The notes under the pieces: generated by a model | The model's input: the letters and a program-made list of their open reading frames with translations, nothing else | Database searches by the model: none | Told to the model about the DNA's origin: nothing | In this document: positions 1 to 9,954 of the stretch, in pieces | Layout: the number at the start of each line of letters is the position of its first letter | Position numbering within the stretch: the stretch's first letter is position 1 | Source: Eutrophocola sp964629325 | GTDB lineage: Bacteria > Pseudomonadota > Gammaproteobacteria > Pseudomonadales > Pseudohongiellaceae | Direction: 5' to 3' | NCBI GenBank assembly: GCA_964629325.1 | Contig: CAZVSC010000004.1 | Span: 1 to 64,000, forward strand | DNA length: 64,000 nt | Made by a program: the position numbers and the translations under genes

Positions 1-28
1 AATGAAAACTGCCAGATGGTCGGGAGGG

Positions 29-937
29 TCAGGTATAGCTGATGGGCGACACGGTGACGGCGATGGGGCCCTGAGTTGTTGTCATGAACAGGGGTTTTGA
101 CAGGTCGGTGCCCGTTTTCAGGACAGTATTACCAACAGAAATATCATTTAAATACAGTAGATTGGAGAGCATACCTAAAGTTTTTCCTGATTCATCGTTC
201 AGGACCGGATCCAGTACCTGTAGACCTGGCGGGATAGACACCAGGAAAAGACGTTTGCCGGCCTTGCCGCGGTAATGCATGCGGGCCACGATTTCCTGTC
301 CGGTATAGCAGCCCTTGTCGAAACTGACGAACCCGGCCAGGTCCATGCTGGTTTCCTCGGGCGTGTATTGCCCGACATCGGCGATGTCGACGAGAAAAAT
401 GCCGGCCAATACGTCCAGGGCCTGCCAGTCGGCGGCCGAGCCCGTATCCAGGCTCCCGAGGCCGCGCACCAGGGCGGAATCTCCGACAGGAGACCAAATT
501 TCGTATCGCGGCGTACTGCCCCCCAGGTTAAGGACGAGGTCAGTACCTGATGCCTGGGACTCTCCGGCCGCGGGCAAACGGGGCAGGGCGCCGGCCAGGT
601 AATCCTGCGCTGCTGTGCCAGCCAGGCCATAGCGTTGGTAGCGGGATGTGGCATCCGACATGGTGGCCTTGTAGAAGGGAATGTATTTCTGCAGGTTCTG
701 TCTTGTCGGTTCCAGCAGTTTCGAGGGCAGCGTCATGAAATAAGCGCCTGCATGCCGGAACAACCGGAAGCTGGCATAGACACGCCCCTTGTTATTGCAC
801 ATGGCGCCAAGTGTGAGATGCTCCTCAGCCAGATCATCCAGGTCGCAGGTCAGCTGACCCTGGAGGAATTTTTCGCTATCCTCTCCGCTGATCTCAAGCA
901 GTTCCTGAAAATCCAGTACTGTATAAAAGCTTTGCAT
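29..937 (-). CDS. ygfZ: YgfZ/GcvT-like folate-binding protein
   Basis: A 302-residue protein of the YgfZ family, folate-binding relatives of the glycine-cleavage T protein. YgfZ is known to support iron-sulfur enzymes such as the tRNA modifier MiaB in a tetrahydrofolate-dependent way, in the cytoplasm. The family signature KGCYTGQEIVAR is present in the C-terminal half with its conserved cysteine, and the protein begins with the usual N-terminal FLQGQLTCD element. Length is close to the E. coli protein (about 326). It is divergent from sdhE across about 140 bp, the same arrangement as in Pseudomonas and E. coli. The assignment is from recognised motifs and synteny. Confidence 0.93.
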   Translation of the reverse strand: MQSFYTVLDFQELLEISGEDSEKFLQGQLTCDLDDLAEEHLTLGAMCNNKGRVYASFRLFRHAGAYFMTLPSKLLEPTRQNLQKYIPFYKATMSDATSRYQRYGLAGTAAQDYLAGALPRLPAAGESQASGTDLVLNLGGSTPRYEIWSPVGDSALVRGLGSLDTGSAADWQALDVLAGIFLVDIADVGQYTPEETSMDLAGFVSFDKGCYTGQEIVARMHYRGKAGKRLFLVSIPPGLQVLDPVLNDESGKTLGMLSNLLYLNDISVGNTVLKTGTDLSKPLFMTTTQGPIAVTVSPISYT

Positions 938-1081
938 GCAGGGATTGCTTCCGAAAGGGACAAATTACAGGAAGAACGACAAACTGATTAAAGTGCCGCC
1001 AAGTATACGGACTGGCCTGTCAGTAATAAATAGAAGCAGGGACATCCCATCGAACCTGGTCAACGTATTGCAGGAGCTATT

Positions 1082-1327
1082 GTGCAGGAAAATCCCGAAT
1101 TGAAAAAAATGTACTGGCACAGTCGGCGCGGCATGCTGGAACTCGACCTCATCCTGGTACCCTTTGCCGAATCTGTCCTGCCAGGATTGCCCGAAACCAT
1201 GCAGCGCTCATATGCCGACCTTCTCAGGGAAGAAGACCAGGACCTGTTCCAGTGGCTGGTGAAGAAGCAACCTGTTCCCGATGCACGACTGCAACCCATC
1301 ATCGATACCGTGCTCGCGCACAGTTGA
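1082..1327 (+). CDS. sdhE: SdhE/YgfY FAD assembly factor
   Basis: An 81-residue protein of the SdhE (YgfY/Sdh5) family, which promotes covalent attachment of FAD to succinate dehydrogenase and fumarate reductase flavoproteins. The family hallmark RRGMLELD, containing the RGxxE motif, lies at about residues 15-22, and the FAESVLPGL and FQWLV segments fit the small all-helical fold. It starts at GTG; no ATG is available upstream in frame. It lies between divergent ygfZ and convergent nadB, as in related gammaproteobacteria. Confidence 0.93.
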   Translation: MQENPELKKMYWHSRRGMLELDLILVPFAESVLPGLPETMQRSYADLLREEDQDLFQWLVKKQPVPDARLQPIIDTVLAHS

Positions 1328-1355
1328 ACGCAACACGTCATTTACTGTTACAGGT

Positions 1356-2981
1356 TTAACCGTCGGCAACCGGCATAAAGTTGCCGGGCGTCAGTATGGT
1401 ATTTTTCGCCTCGGGCAGCCGGGCGGGATAATCCAGGGTGTAATGCAGGCCCCGGCTTTCCTTGCGGGTCATGGCAGACCTGATGATTAACTCTGCCACG
1501 AGGGCCAGGTTGCGCAGTTCCAGCAGGTTCCGGCTGACGCGGTAGCGGCTGTAATACCAGCGTATTTCCTGCTGCAGCAGATCAATGCGGTTCTGGGCCC
1601 GCTGCAGGCGCTTGTTGGTTCGCACAATGCCGACATAGTCCCACATGCAGCGGCGGATCTCGTCCCAGTTATGGGCGATCACTACGTCCTCGTCGGAATC
1701 GGTCACCTTGCTTTCATCCCAGGCCGGGATGGTTTCATGCAATGCCACAGAGTCCAGTCGGGCAAGAATTTCCTCGGCGGCGGCAAAGGCAAAGACGAAA
1801 CATTCGAGCAGGGAATTACTGGCCATGCGGTTGGCGCCATGCAGGCCGGTGCAGCTGGTTTCGCCGATGGCGTAAACGTTTTCCACATCGGTTTTGCCGT
1901 TCAGGTCCACCATCACGCCACCGCAGCTGTAATGTGCTGCCGGCACCACCGGGATTTTTTCGCGAGTGATATCGATGCCGTATTCCAGGCATTTTTCGTG
2001 AATGGTGGGGAAGTGTTCGAGGATGAAATCATCGGGCTTGTGGCTGATATCGAGGTAGACGAAACTGCAGCCGAGGCGCTTCATTTCCGAGTCGATGGCG
2101 CGGGCGACGATATCGCGGGGAGCGAGCTCCCCGCGCGGATCATAGTCCTGCATGAAGCGAGTGCCATCGGGCAGTTTCAACTGACCGCCTTCGCCGCGCA
2201 GTGCTTCGGTGATGAGAAAAGACTTGGCCTTCGGGTGGTACAGGCAGGTCGGGTGGAATTGGTTGAATTCCATGTTGGCAATGCGGCAGCCAGCGCGCCA
2301 GGCCATGGCGATGCCGTCGCCGCTGGCACCATCCGGGTTGGAGGTATACAGGTATGCCTTGCTGGCACCGCCGGTGGCAAGAATGACGAAACGGGCCCTG
2401 TAGACCATGACCTGGCCGGTGACCTCATTAAGCACGTAGGCGCCGACGCAGCGGTTGCCGGGCAGCCCCAGCTTTGCCGTGGTAATCAGGTCCACAGCAA
2501 CGGTATTGATGCGGAAGGTTATATTGGGATGGTCCATCACTTTCGCGGCCAGTCCTTCGAATACGGCGCGCCCGGTGGCGTCCGCGGCATGGACGACGCG
2601 GCGGTGGCTGTGGCCACCTTCCTTGCTGAGGTGATAGTGGGTGGTGTCGGCTTTTTCCAGGGTGAATTTCACCCCCTGGCTGACCAGCCAGTTGATGCAC
2701 TCCCGACCGCGTGACACGGTGTATTCGACGACGTGCCTGTCGCACAGGCCGTCTCCGGCAACGAGAGTGTCTTCCACATGGGATTCCAGGGAGTCTTCGT
2801 CATCAAGGACTGCGGCAATGCCGCCCTGTGCATAATAGGTTGATCCGTGCTCGAGCGAACTCTTGGATAAAATGGTGACCCTGGCCCGGTCGGCGACTTT
2901 CAGGGCGAGACTGAGGCCGGCGGCACCACCGCCAATGATCAGGACATCAGCGTCACGACTGGAGGGGGAACTGTCTGGCAT
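1356..2981 (-). CDS. nadB: L-aspartate oxidase
   Basis: A 541-residue flavoprotein that oxidises L-aspartate to iminoaspartate, the first step of de novo NAD synthesis, in the cytoplasm. The N-terminal dinucleotide-binding motif is GGGAAGLSLALKVA, followed by the QGGIAAV segment. The substrate-capping region with SKEGGHSHRRVVHA and a C-terminal helical domain of the succinate dehydrogenase/fumarate reductase superfamily are complete. Length matches E. coli NadB (540). It is transcribed away from rpoE and converges on sdhE with only 28 bp between stop codons. The nadB-rpoE neighbourhood is a well-conserved gammaproteobacterial arrangement. Confidence 0.96.
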   Translation of the reverse strand: MPDSSPSSRDADVLIIGGGAAGLSLALKVADRARVTILSKSSLEHGSTYYAQGGIAAVLDDEDSLESHVEDTLVAGDGLCDRHVVEYTVSRGRECINWLVSQGVKFTLEKADTTHYHLSKEGGHSHRRVVHAADATGRAVFEGLAAKVMDHPNITFRINTVAVDLITTAKLGLPGNRCVGAYVLNEVTGQVMVYRARFVILATGGASKAYLYTSNPDGASGDGIAMAWRAGCRIANMEFNQFHPTCLYHPKAKSFLITEALRGEGGQLKLPDGTRFMQDYDPRGELAPRDIVARAIDSEMKRLGCSFVYLDISHKPDDFILEHFPTIHEKCLEYGIDITREKIPVVPAAHYSCGGVMVDLNGKTDVENVYAIGETSCTGLHGANRMASNSLLECFVFAFAAAEEILARLDSVALHETIPAWDESKVTDSDEDVVIAHNWDEIRRCMWDYVGIVRTNKRLQRAQNRIDLLQQEIRWYYSRYRVSRNLLELRNLALVAELIIRSAMTRKESRGLHYTLDYPARLPEAKNTILTPGNFMPVADG

Positions 2982-3079
2982 AGGGCGGGTTTGTCAGGTA
3001 AATCCTGACGCTATTCTACCTTGTGGGATACAATAAAAAAAAATATAAAAGCCCGGGTTCGCCCCGACTAACATTAACC

Positions 3080-3106
3080 GAACTTTTAACCTGCAGGCCT
3101 GTCTAT
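3080..3106 (+). promoter_or_regulatory. Sigma-E (RpoE) type promoter before rpoE
   Basis: GAACTT at 3080-3085 and TCTAT at 3102-3106 are separated by 16 bases. This matches the known RpoE consensus (GGAACTT, 16-bp spacer, TCTAA) and resembles the autoregulated rpoE P2 promoter of E. coli. It lies 53 bp upstream of the rpoE start. Positive autoregulation is inferred. Confidence 0.75.
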
Positions 3107-3158
3107 TTTGAAGTAGCCAAGGCTTCGTATTGGTCATGAGTAAAGTGGAGCCAGGCGT

Positions 3159-3749
3159 TTGGCCTCAGAAGAAGTAAAAAATACCGATCAGCAACTGGTG
3201 GACAGGGTATTCAAGGGCGACAAGCACGCCTTTGACCTCCTGGTCCTGCGTTACCAGCACCGGATACTCGGCCTTATTGGCCGTTTCATCAACGATCCCG
3301 CCGAAGTGGAGGATGTTGCCCAGGAAGCCTTCATCAAGGCCTACCGGGCCCTGCCCAAGTTTCGTGGTGACAGCGCGTTTTATACCTGGCTGTACCGGAT
3401 AGCCATCAATACCGCGAAAAACTACCTGGTGGCCCGGGGCAGGCGGCCGCCGTCCACGGATATTGATGTGGATGATGCCGAGTTCCTGGAAAACAACACG
3501 GCGCTGGCGGACATCGAGAGTCCGGAGGCAAGCCAGGAAAAGGCCGACCTCGAGCGGGTCATCTATGAGGCCATCGATGAATTGCCGGAGGACCTGCGAA
3601 CCGCCTTCACCCTGCGTGAATTCAGCGGCCTGAGCTACGAGGAAATCACCGAAATCATGGGCTGCCCCGTGGGCACGGTGAGATCACGCATTTTCCGGGC
3701 CAGGGAAGCGCTGGACAAGAAAATCCGGCCCCTTCTTGAAGCAGAATAG
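3159..3749 (+). CDS. rpoE: RNA polymerase sigma factor RpoE (AlgU)
   Basis: A 196-residue ECF sigma factor for the envelope stress response. Region 2 contains FRGDSAFYTWLYRIAINTAKN, here seen as FRGDSAFYTWLYRIA plus INTAKNYLVARGRRPP. Region 4 contains LREFSGLSYEEI and CPVGTVRSRIFRAREAL. These are near-identical to E. coli RpoE and Pseudomonas AlgU. The start must be TTG at 3159: an in-frame TAA sits at 3141 and no ATG or GTG lies between. AGTGGAG 8 bases upstream is a plausible ribosome site, and the rare start may keep expression low. The locus continues with rseA, rseC and mucD. Confidence 0.95.
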   Translation: MASEEVKNTDQQLVDRVFKGDKHAFDLLVLRYQHRILGLIGRFINDPAEVEDVAQEAFIKAYRALPKFRGDSAFYTWLYRIAINTAKNYLVARGRRPPSTDIDVDDAEFLENNTALADIESPEASQEKADLERVIYEAIDELPEDLRTAFTLREFSGLSYEEITEIMGCPVGTVRSRIFRAREALDKKIRPLLEAE

Positions 3750-3798
3750 GACGATCGTGAAATGTGGAAAAATTCGGCAAATTTTTTCGTCAAAACGG

Positions 3799-3826
3799 GG
3801 AATTTTTCAAAACGGGCGTTGTCTAG
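3799..3826 (+). promoter_or_regulatory. Second sigma-E type promoter, between rpoE and rseA
   Basis: GGAATTT at 3799-3805 and TCTAG at 3822-3826 are separated by 16 bases, the same spacing as the site before rpoE. It would start a transcript reading into rseA and the downstream stress genes. The assembly gap just after it hides the distance to rseA. Confidence 0.5.
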
Positions 3827-3886
3827 TAAGTATCCGGCGCTTTTTAAAGTCCTGAACAGGGTGGAAAGCGGCTTAAATAACGGCTT

Positions 3887-3986
3887 NNNNNNNNNNNNNN
3901 NNNNNNNNNNNNNNNNNNNNNNNNNNNNNNNNNNNNNNNNNNNNNNNNNNNNNNNNNNNNNNNNNNNNNNNNNNNNNNNNNNNNNN
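3887..3986. other. Assembly gap (100 N), probably real missing sequence
   Basis: A run of exactly 100 N lies between rpoE and rseA. The sequence on the two sides is not shared, unlike the other two gaps in this window, so some sequence of unknown length is missing. The 100 is probably a placeholder. It falls in a region that is normally short and non-coding in related genomes. Confidence 0.8.
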
Positions 3987-4034
3987 AAAACATAGTAAGC
4001 GGTACGGGCCGCACCAGCAGCTGACGAGGGCTAC

Positions 4035-4649
4035 ATGGCAAACAAATTACACGAATCACTTTCTGCGCTGATGGATAACGAGGCGGACGATCTTGAACTG
4101 CGTCGAATCCTGAAGGACCTGGAATCCCTGGGTGAAAGTGACAAGGGCGAGGAGATTGCCGAACTGTTGGAGCTCAAGGCCAAGTGGCACCGCTATCACG
4201 TTGTCAGTGCCTGCCTGAAACAGGAAATTCATACACGCCCGTCGCGCAATCTGCTCACTGCCATCCAGGCTGAACTGGAACAGGATGCCGCCCCCTCAAA
4301 ACCCATAACCGCCAAGGTCAGGGAAAACAGCATCTTCCGTTCCATTGGGCAGGGCGCCATTGCCGCTTCCGTTGCACTCGCGGTGCTGTTCACTGCAGAT
4401 ATGGTCATGGTTGCCGATGTGGGTAATGGTGTGGACGCCGGTGCCCAGATTGCGGGCAATACCACCACCGACCAGCTCCCTGGCCTGACAGGCGATCTCA
4501 ACCCGGCTACCGCGACACGCGTTGCCGTCCAGAACGGGCTGAACCCTGAAGAAATGGATCGCCTGCAGCAGGTCGTTTCCCAGGAACTTGAGGACGCCCT
4601 GGAATCCCGGGAAGTACCCGCCACCTTCAATCCCGATACCAACCGCTGA
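4035..4649 (+). CDS. rseA: Anti-sigma-E factor RseA (MucA)
   Basis: A 204-residue inner-membrane anti-sigma factor that would hold RpoE at the membrane until proteolysed under envelope stress. The N-terminal cytoplasmic RseA domain (residues about 1-80) has the family start LSALMDNEADDLELRRIL and a WHRYHVVSACL segment. One membrane helix lies at about residues 110-130 (GAIAASVALAVLFTA), followed by a periplasmic domain with PGLTGDLNPATATR. GACGAGGG precedes the ATG. Length is close to MucA (194) and RseA (216). It is followed directly by rseC, without rseB. Confidence 0.9.
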   Translation: MANKLHESLSALMDNEADDLELRRILKDLESLGESDKGEEIAELLELKAKWHRYHVVSACLKQEIHTRPSRNLLTAIQAELEQDAAPSKPITAKVRENSIFRSIGQGAIAASVALAVLFTADMVMVADVGNGVDAGAQIAGNTTTDQLPGLTGDLNPATATRVAVQNGLNPEEMDRLQQVVSQELEDALESREVPATFNPDTNR

Positions 4650-4720
4650 TCCTTGTTTTCACGGTAAAACCCCGCCTGTTATCATGGCTTCCCTGTAGCG
4701 TCTGAAACACAGGGTTTTTC

Positions 4721-5188
4721 ATGGCAGTTCAACAAGTGACAGTGCTGGATTCCGGTCCTGTCCATGTGCGCGTTCAATCCCGGAATCTTCGGCATTGCAA
4801 TCAGTGTTCACTGAAAGCGGGTTGCGGCCACAGGCTTCTTGATGGCGCCTCCAGCCAGGACGTGGATCATTCACTTTGGCTGCCCATGGCAGCTGGTCAG
4901 CTTGCAGGGGGTGTCCGGGCCGGAGATACCCTCGAGTTGATCATTGATGAAGGCCGGCTCATGAGTCTGTCCCTCCTGCAATATGGATTACCGCTCCTGT
5001 GCATGCTGGTAGCCACCGCCCTGGCCAGCGCCACCATGGCAACAGCCGGGGCAGAGGAAGGCCGCGTCATCATCAGCGCCATGGCTGCCCTGGGATTTGG
5101 CCTGTTGCTGGTGAGGTGGATCGTGAGGACAATGGACGCCTCCGCGATGCTCGCTTTGCGGAACATGAACCATGAACCAGGCAGTTGA
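4721..5188 (+). CDS. rseC: RseC/MucC family membrane protein
   Basis: A 155-residue protein of the RseC/MucC family. The N-terminal half has the cysteine cluster CNQCSLKAGCG (C-x2-C-x5-C), and two hydrophobic membrane segments lie at about residues 85-110 and 112-135. RseC acts in sigma-E regulation and in reducing SoxR or other redox partners in E. coli and relatives, and the Cys cluster fits that redox role. It sits between rseA and the mucD protease and is probably co-transcribed with both (71 bp and 21 bp gaps). Confidence 0.85.
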   Translation: MAVQQVTVLDSGPVHVRVQSRNLRHCNQCSLKAGCGHRLLDGASSQDVDHSLWLPMAAGQLAGGVRAGDTLELIIDEGRLMSLSLLQYGLPLLCMLVATALASATMATAGAEEGRVIISAMAALGFGLLLVRWIVRTMDASAMLALRNMNHEPGS

Positions 5189-5209
5189 AGCCGTAACCCG
5201 GGTATTTGC

Positions 5210-6595
5210 ATGAAGTCGATCAACCAGATTATTCCCTTAATGAGCAGCATGCTGGTCCTGCTGGCCAGTCTCCAGGTGCAGGCCCAGGTACTGCCGGATT
5301 TCACCCGCCTGGTCGAGGACAATGCCGACGCCATCGTCAACGTCAACGCCATCCGGCGGGCGAGTCTCAATGCGGACAACGACGAGCGCCTCGATGACAT
5401 CCTGCGCTATTACTTCGGCGATCGGGTGCCTGACCTTCCCGAGGAACAGATGCGCCAGTTCCAGGAGCGGCCTTCTCTGGGTTCGGGGTTCATCATTTCT
5501 GCCGATGGTTACATCATCACCAACCATCATGTGGTGGAGGATGCAGAAGAGATCGTCATTACACTCAACGACCGGCGTGAATTCGCCGCCAGTATCATCG
5601 GCTCCGACGTCAGCTCCGACCTGGCCCTGTTGAAAATCGATGGAGTCGAGCTGAAACCGGTCACCCTTGGGGATTCAGCCAGTCTGAAAGTCGGCGAGTG
5701 GGTGCTGGCCATAGGTTCACCGATGGGGCTGCGCTTTTCAGTGGCCGCCGGCATCATCAGTTACATGGGCCGCAATATCCCCAATGGCAGCGGCGGCAAC
5801 TACGTTTCCTTCATCCAGACCGACGTCGCCATCAACCCGGGCAACTCCGGTGGCCCGCTGTTCAACCTCCGCGGCGAGGTGATCGGCATCAATTCCCAGA
5901 TCTTTACCAGCACCGGCGGCTCCATGGGGCTGTCCTTCGCGATTCCCGTGGACGTGGCCAAGAACGTTGTCGGCCAGCTCAAGAACAAGGGCGTCGTCGA
6001 GCGCGGCTGGATGGGTGTGGGTATCAACGAGGTCAGCCAGGAGCAGGCTGACGAAGCCGGTCTCGCCAACCCGGCTGGCGCCCTGGTCAATCAGGTGATC
6101 GAAGGCAGCCCGGCTGAACGCGCCGGTTTTCTGGCCGGGGACATCATCACACATTTCAACGGCAGCACCATCGTCAGCAGCGGCGACCTGCCGTTCCATG
6201 TCGGCCTGACAGCGCCCGACACCGAGGCGGCGGTCGATATCATTCGTGACGGTACGGCCATGACCATCATGATGACTGTCGGCAAGCTGGCTTCCGGCAA
6301 CCGCGTGGAACTCAGCAGTAGCCAGGGCGACCCGAACCCGCTCGGGCTGATGATCGCCGACTCCGAGCGCGACAATGAGGAGCCGGGCGTACTCGTCGTG
6401 CGGGTCATCGGCGAAACGGGCCGGGAAGCCGGATTCGCCTCTGGCGACATCCTGCTCAGCATTGACGGTCAGGCGACCCCCTCGGTGGATGTCTTCAACA
6501 GTGTGGTGGCCGGCCTGCCCCGGAATCGGGTCCTGCCGGCCCTGGTGGAGAGGGATGGCTCGCAGTTCTACCTGACCATCAATATCCCCGAATAA
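5210..6595 (+). CDS. mucD: Periplasmic serine protease DegP/MucD (HtrA family)
   Basis: A 461-residue HtrA-type protease and chaperone that degrades misfolded periplasmic proteins. A signal peptide covers about residues 1-25 (ending LQVQAQ). The trypsin-like domain carries the triad His107 (TNHHVVEDA), Asp137 (SSDLALLKID) and Ser213 (NPGNSGGPL). Two PDZ domains follow: the first, at about residues 265-350, starts RGWMGVGINEV, and the second is at about 370-455. Length and layout match MucD and DegP. Its place behind rpoE-rseA-rseC matches the Pseudomonas mucD position, so induction by sigma-E is expected. Confidence 0.95.
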   Translation: MKSINQIIPLMSSMLVLLASLQVQAQVLPDFTRLVEDNADAIVNVNAIRRASLNADNDERLDDILRYYFGDRVPDLPEEQMRQFQERPSLGSGFIISADGYIITNHHVVEDAEEIVITLNDRREFAASIIGSDVSSDLALLKIDGVELKPVTLGDSASLKVGEWVLAIGSPMGLRFSVAAGIISYMGRNIPNGSGGNYVSFIQTDVAINPGNSGGPLFNLRGEVIGINSQIFTSTGGSMGLSFAIPVDVAKNVVGQLKNKGVVERGWMGVGINEVSQEQADEAGLANPAGALVNQVIEGSPAERAGFLAGDIITHFNGSTIVSSGDLPFHVGLTAPDTEAAVDIIRDGTAMTIMMTVGKLASGNRVELSSSQGDPNPLGLMIADSERDNEEPGVLVVRVIGETGREAGFASGDILLSIDGQATPSVDVFNSVVAGLPRNRVLPALVERDGSQFYLTINIPE

Positions 6596-6708
6596 CCCGG
6601 CACTGGATGACATGGCGGTATAACCCATCTTGCTGTAGACTTGCGCCTTTTTTCCAGCCACCCCGAACATGGTTCGCCCATTTTCCTGACAAGTAGCTTG
6701 CTGCCCCG

Positions 6709-8508
<1,800 letters not shown>

Positions 8509-8574
8509 AGGTTCATCAATGGCCCCACGAACACGCAACGATATCCCTGCCATTCCTGCCCGGTAAGCGCCATC

Positions 8575-9513
8575 ATGAGTTTCGATTTTTCCCTGATCCT
8601 GTTGATTTTCTCTGCCGTTACGGGCGTTGTCTGGCTGTTTGACAGCCTGGCCCTGAAAAAACCTCGCCTGAAGAAAGTCGATGACCTCCTGGCAGGCAGC
8701 AAGGTGTCCCGCGAGGATTTCGACCTGTTCGTACGTTACCTGGAAACAGGCGAGCAGGAAGGTCGCGATGAAAAGGACAGGGCAAGCGAGGGCAGTCTTT
8801 TCCAGAACCAGGCCCTCCTGGAAAAAGCCTACCAGGCCTACCGGGATCCGGTAGTGGTCGATTACGCCAAGTCGTTTTTCCCCATCATATTTGCCGTGCT
8901 GGTCCTGCGTTCGTTCCTGTTCGAGCCTTTCCAGATCCCTACCGGCTCCATGATCCCGACGCTGAACGTGGGTGATTTCATCGTCGTCAACAAGTATGCC
9001 TACGGAGTACGCCTGCCGGTGGCGGGAACCAAGATCATCGATGTGGGTGAACCTGTTCGGGGCGATGTCATGGTGTTCATACCGCCCCATGACCCCAATT
9101 ACTACATCAAGCGGGTTATCGGCCTGCCGGGTGACCATGTCCGCTACGAAAACAAGACCATCTATATCAACGGTGAGCCCCTGGATCAGGAATATGTGGA
9201 CTTCATCAACGACAGAAGGCCGCCGGTGGTATACTCTCTGGAACATATCGGGGGTATAACGCACGATATTTATACCTCTCCGTCACCCTCCTATATCAGG
9301 CCGGACAACTGGCTGTGGCCGGAGGGCAGGGTAATCCCGGAAGGGCATTACTTCATGATGGGGGACAACCGGGACAACAGCAGCGACAGTCGCGTTTGGG
9401 GCCCGGTGTCGGAAGACAAGATCGTGGGCAAGGCTGTGGCTGTCTGGATGCACAAGGAGCCCGGGTTCAGTCTTCCAAGTTTCGGCCAGAACCGGATAAT
9501 AGAAAACCCCTGA
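8575..9513 (+). CDS. lepB: Signal peptidase I
   Basis: A 312-residue membrane protease that removes signal peptides from exported proteins. The catalytic dyad is visible: Ser125 in PTGSMIPTL and Lys179 in YYIKRVIGLPGDH. The conserved GDNRDNSSDSR box and two N-terminal membrane segments (about residues 4-22 and 100-115) are also present. Length is close to E. coli LepB (324). It sits 66 bp after lepA in the conserved lepA-lepB-rnc-era-recO block. Confidence 0.96.
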   Translation: MSFDFSLILLIFSAVTGVVWLFDSLALKKPRLKKVDDLLAGSKVSREDFDLFVRYLETGEQEGRDEKDRASEGSLFQNQALLEKAYQAYRDPVVVDYAKSFFPIIFAVLVLRSFLFEPFQIPTGSMIPTLNVGDFIVVNKYAYGVRLPVAGTKIIDVGEPVRGDVMVFIPPHDPNYYIKRVIGLPGDHVRYENKTIYINGEPLDQEYVDFINDRRPPVVYSLEHIGGITHDIYTSPSPSYIRPDNWLWPEGRVIPEGHYFMMGDNRDNSSDSRVWGPVSEDKIVGKAVAVWMHKEPGFSLPSFGQNRIIENP

Positions 9514-9542
9514 CAACAGTGAGGTTGGATGCGAGGTAAACG

Positions 9543-9926
9543 ATGAAAGCGATCAGACACAATCCCGCGGCTCAACGTGGTGCAACGCTGTATGCACTGG
9601 TCGTTGTCATGACCTTGCTGGCCATTATCATATTTGCCGGCCTGAAAATTTCTCCCGCGTATATCGACAACCAGATCATCTCCAATGCGCTAAATAATAT
9701 GAAAGAGTCCGGAGAACTCCGTACCATGTCGTTGCGCGATATCCGTACCAGTATCAGTCGCACCATGACTGCCAACGGAGCATCCTGGGGCAGTGACAGT
9801 CTCGACCAGATCGAGGAAAACGGTGTCGATTACATACAGGTGAAATACGAAAAACGCGTGCAGATGTTCTGGAATATCGATGCAGTCGTAAAATTCGATT
9901 ACCGGGTCCAGAAGTCGGATGACTGA
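9543..9926 (+). CDS. DUF4845 small membrane protein
   Basis: A 127-residue protein with one N-terminal membrane helix (about residues 15-35: LYALVVVMTLLAIIIFAGLKI) after a basic stretch, which looks like a pilin-type anchor, and a soluble C-terminal domain. It is the counterpart of the small DUF4845 gene that lies between lepB and rnc in Pseudomonas (PA0769 position). No function is established for the family. Short spacing on both sides suggests co-transcription with lepB and rnc. Confidence 0.8.
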   Translation: MKAIRHNPAAQRGATLYALVVVMTLLAIIIFAGLKISPAYIDNQIISNALNNMKESGELRTMSLRDIRTSISRTMTANGASWGSDSLDQIEENGVDYIQVKYEKRVQMFWNIDAVVKFDYRVQKSDD

Positions 9927-9954
9927 TCGGATGAACACAAGCCCCGCCTGAGCA

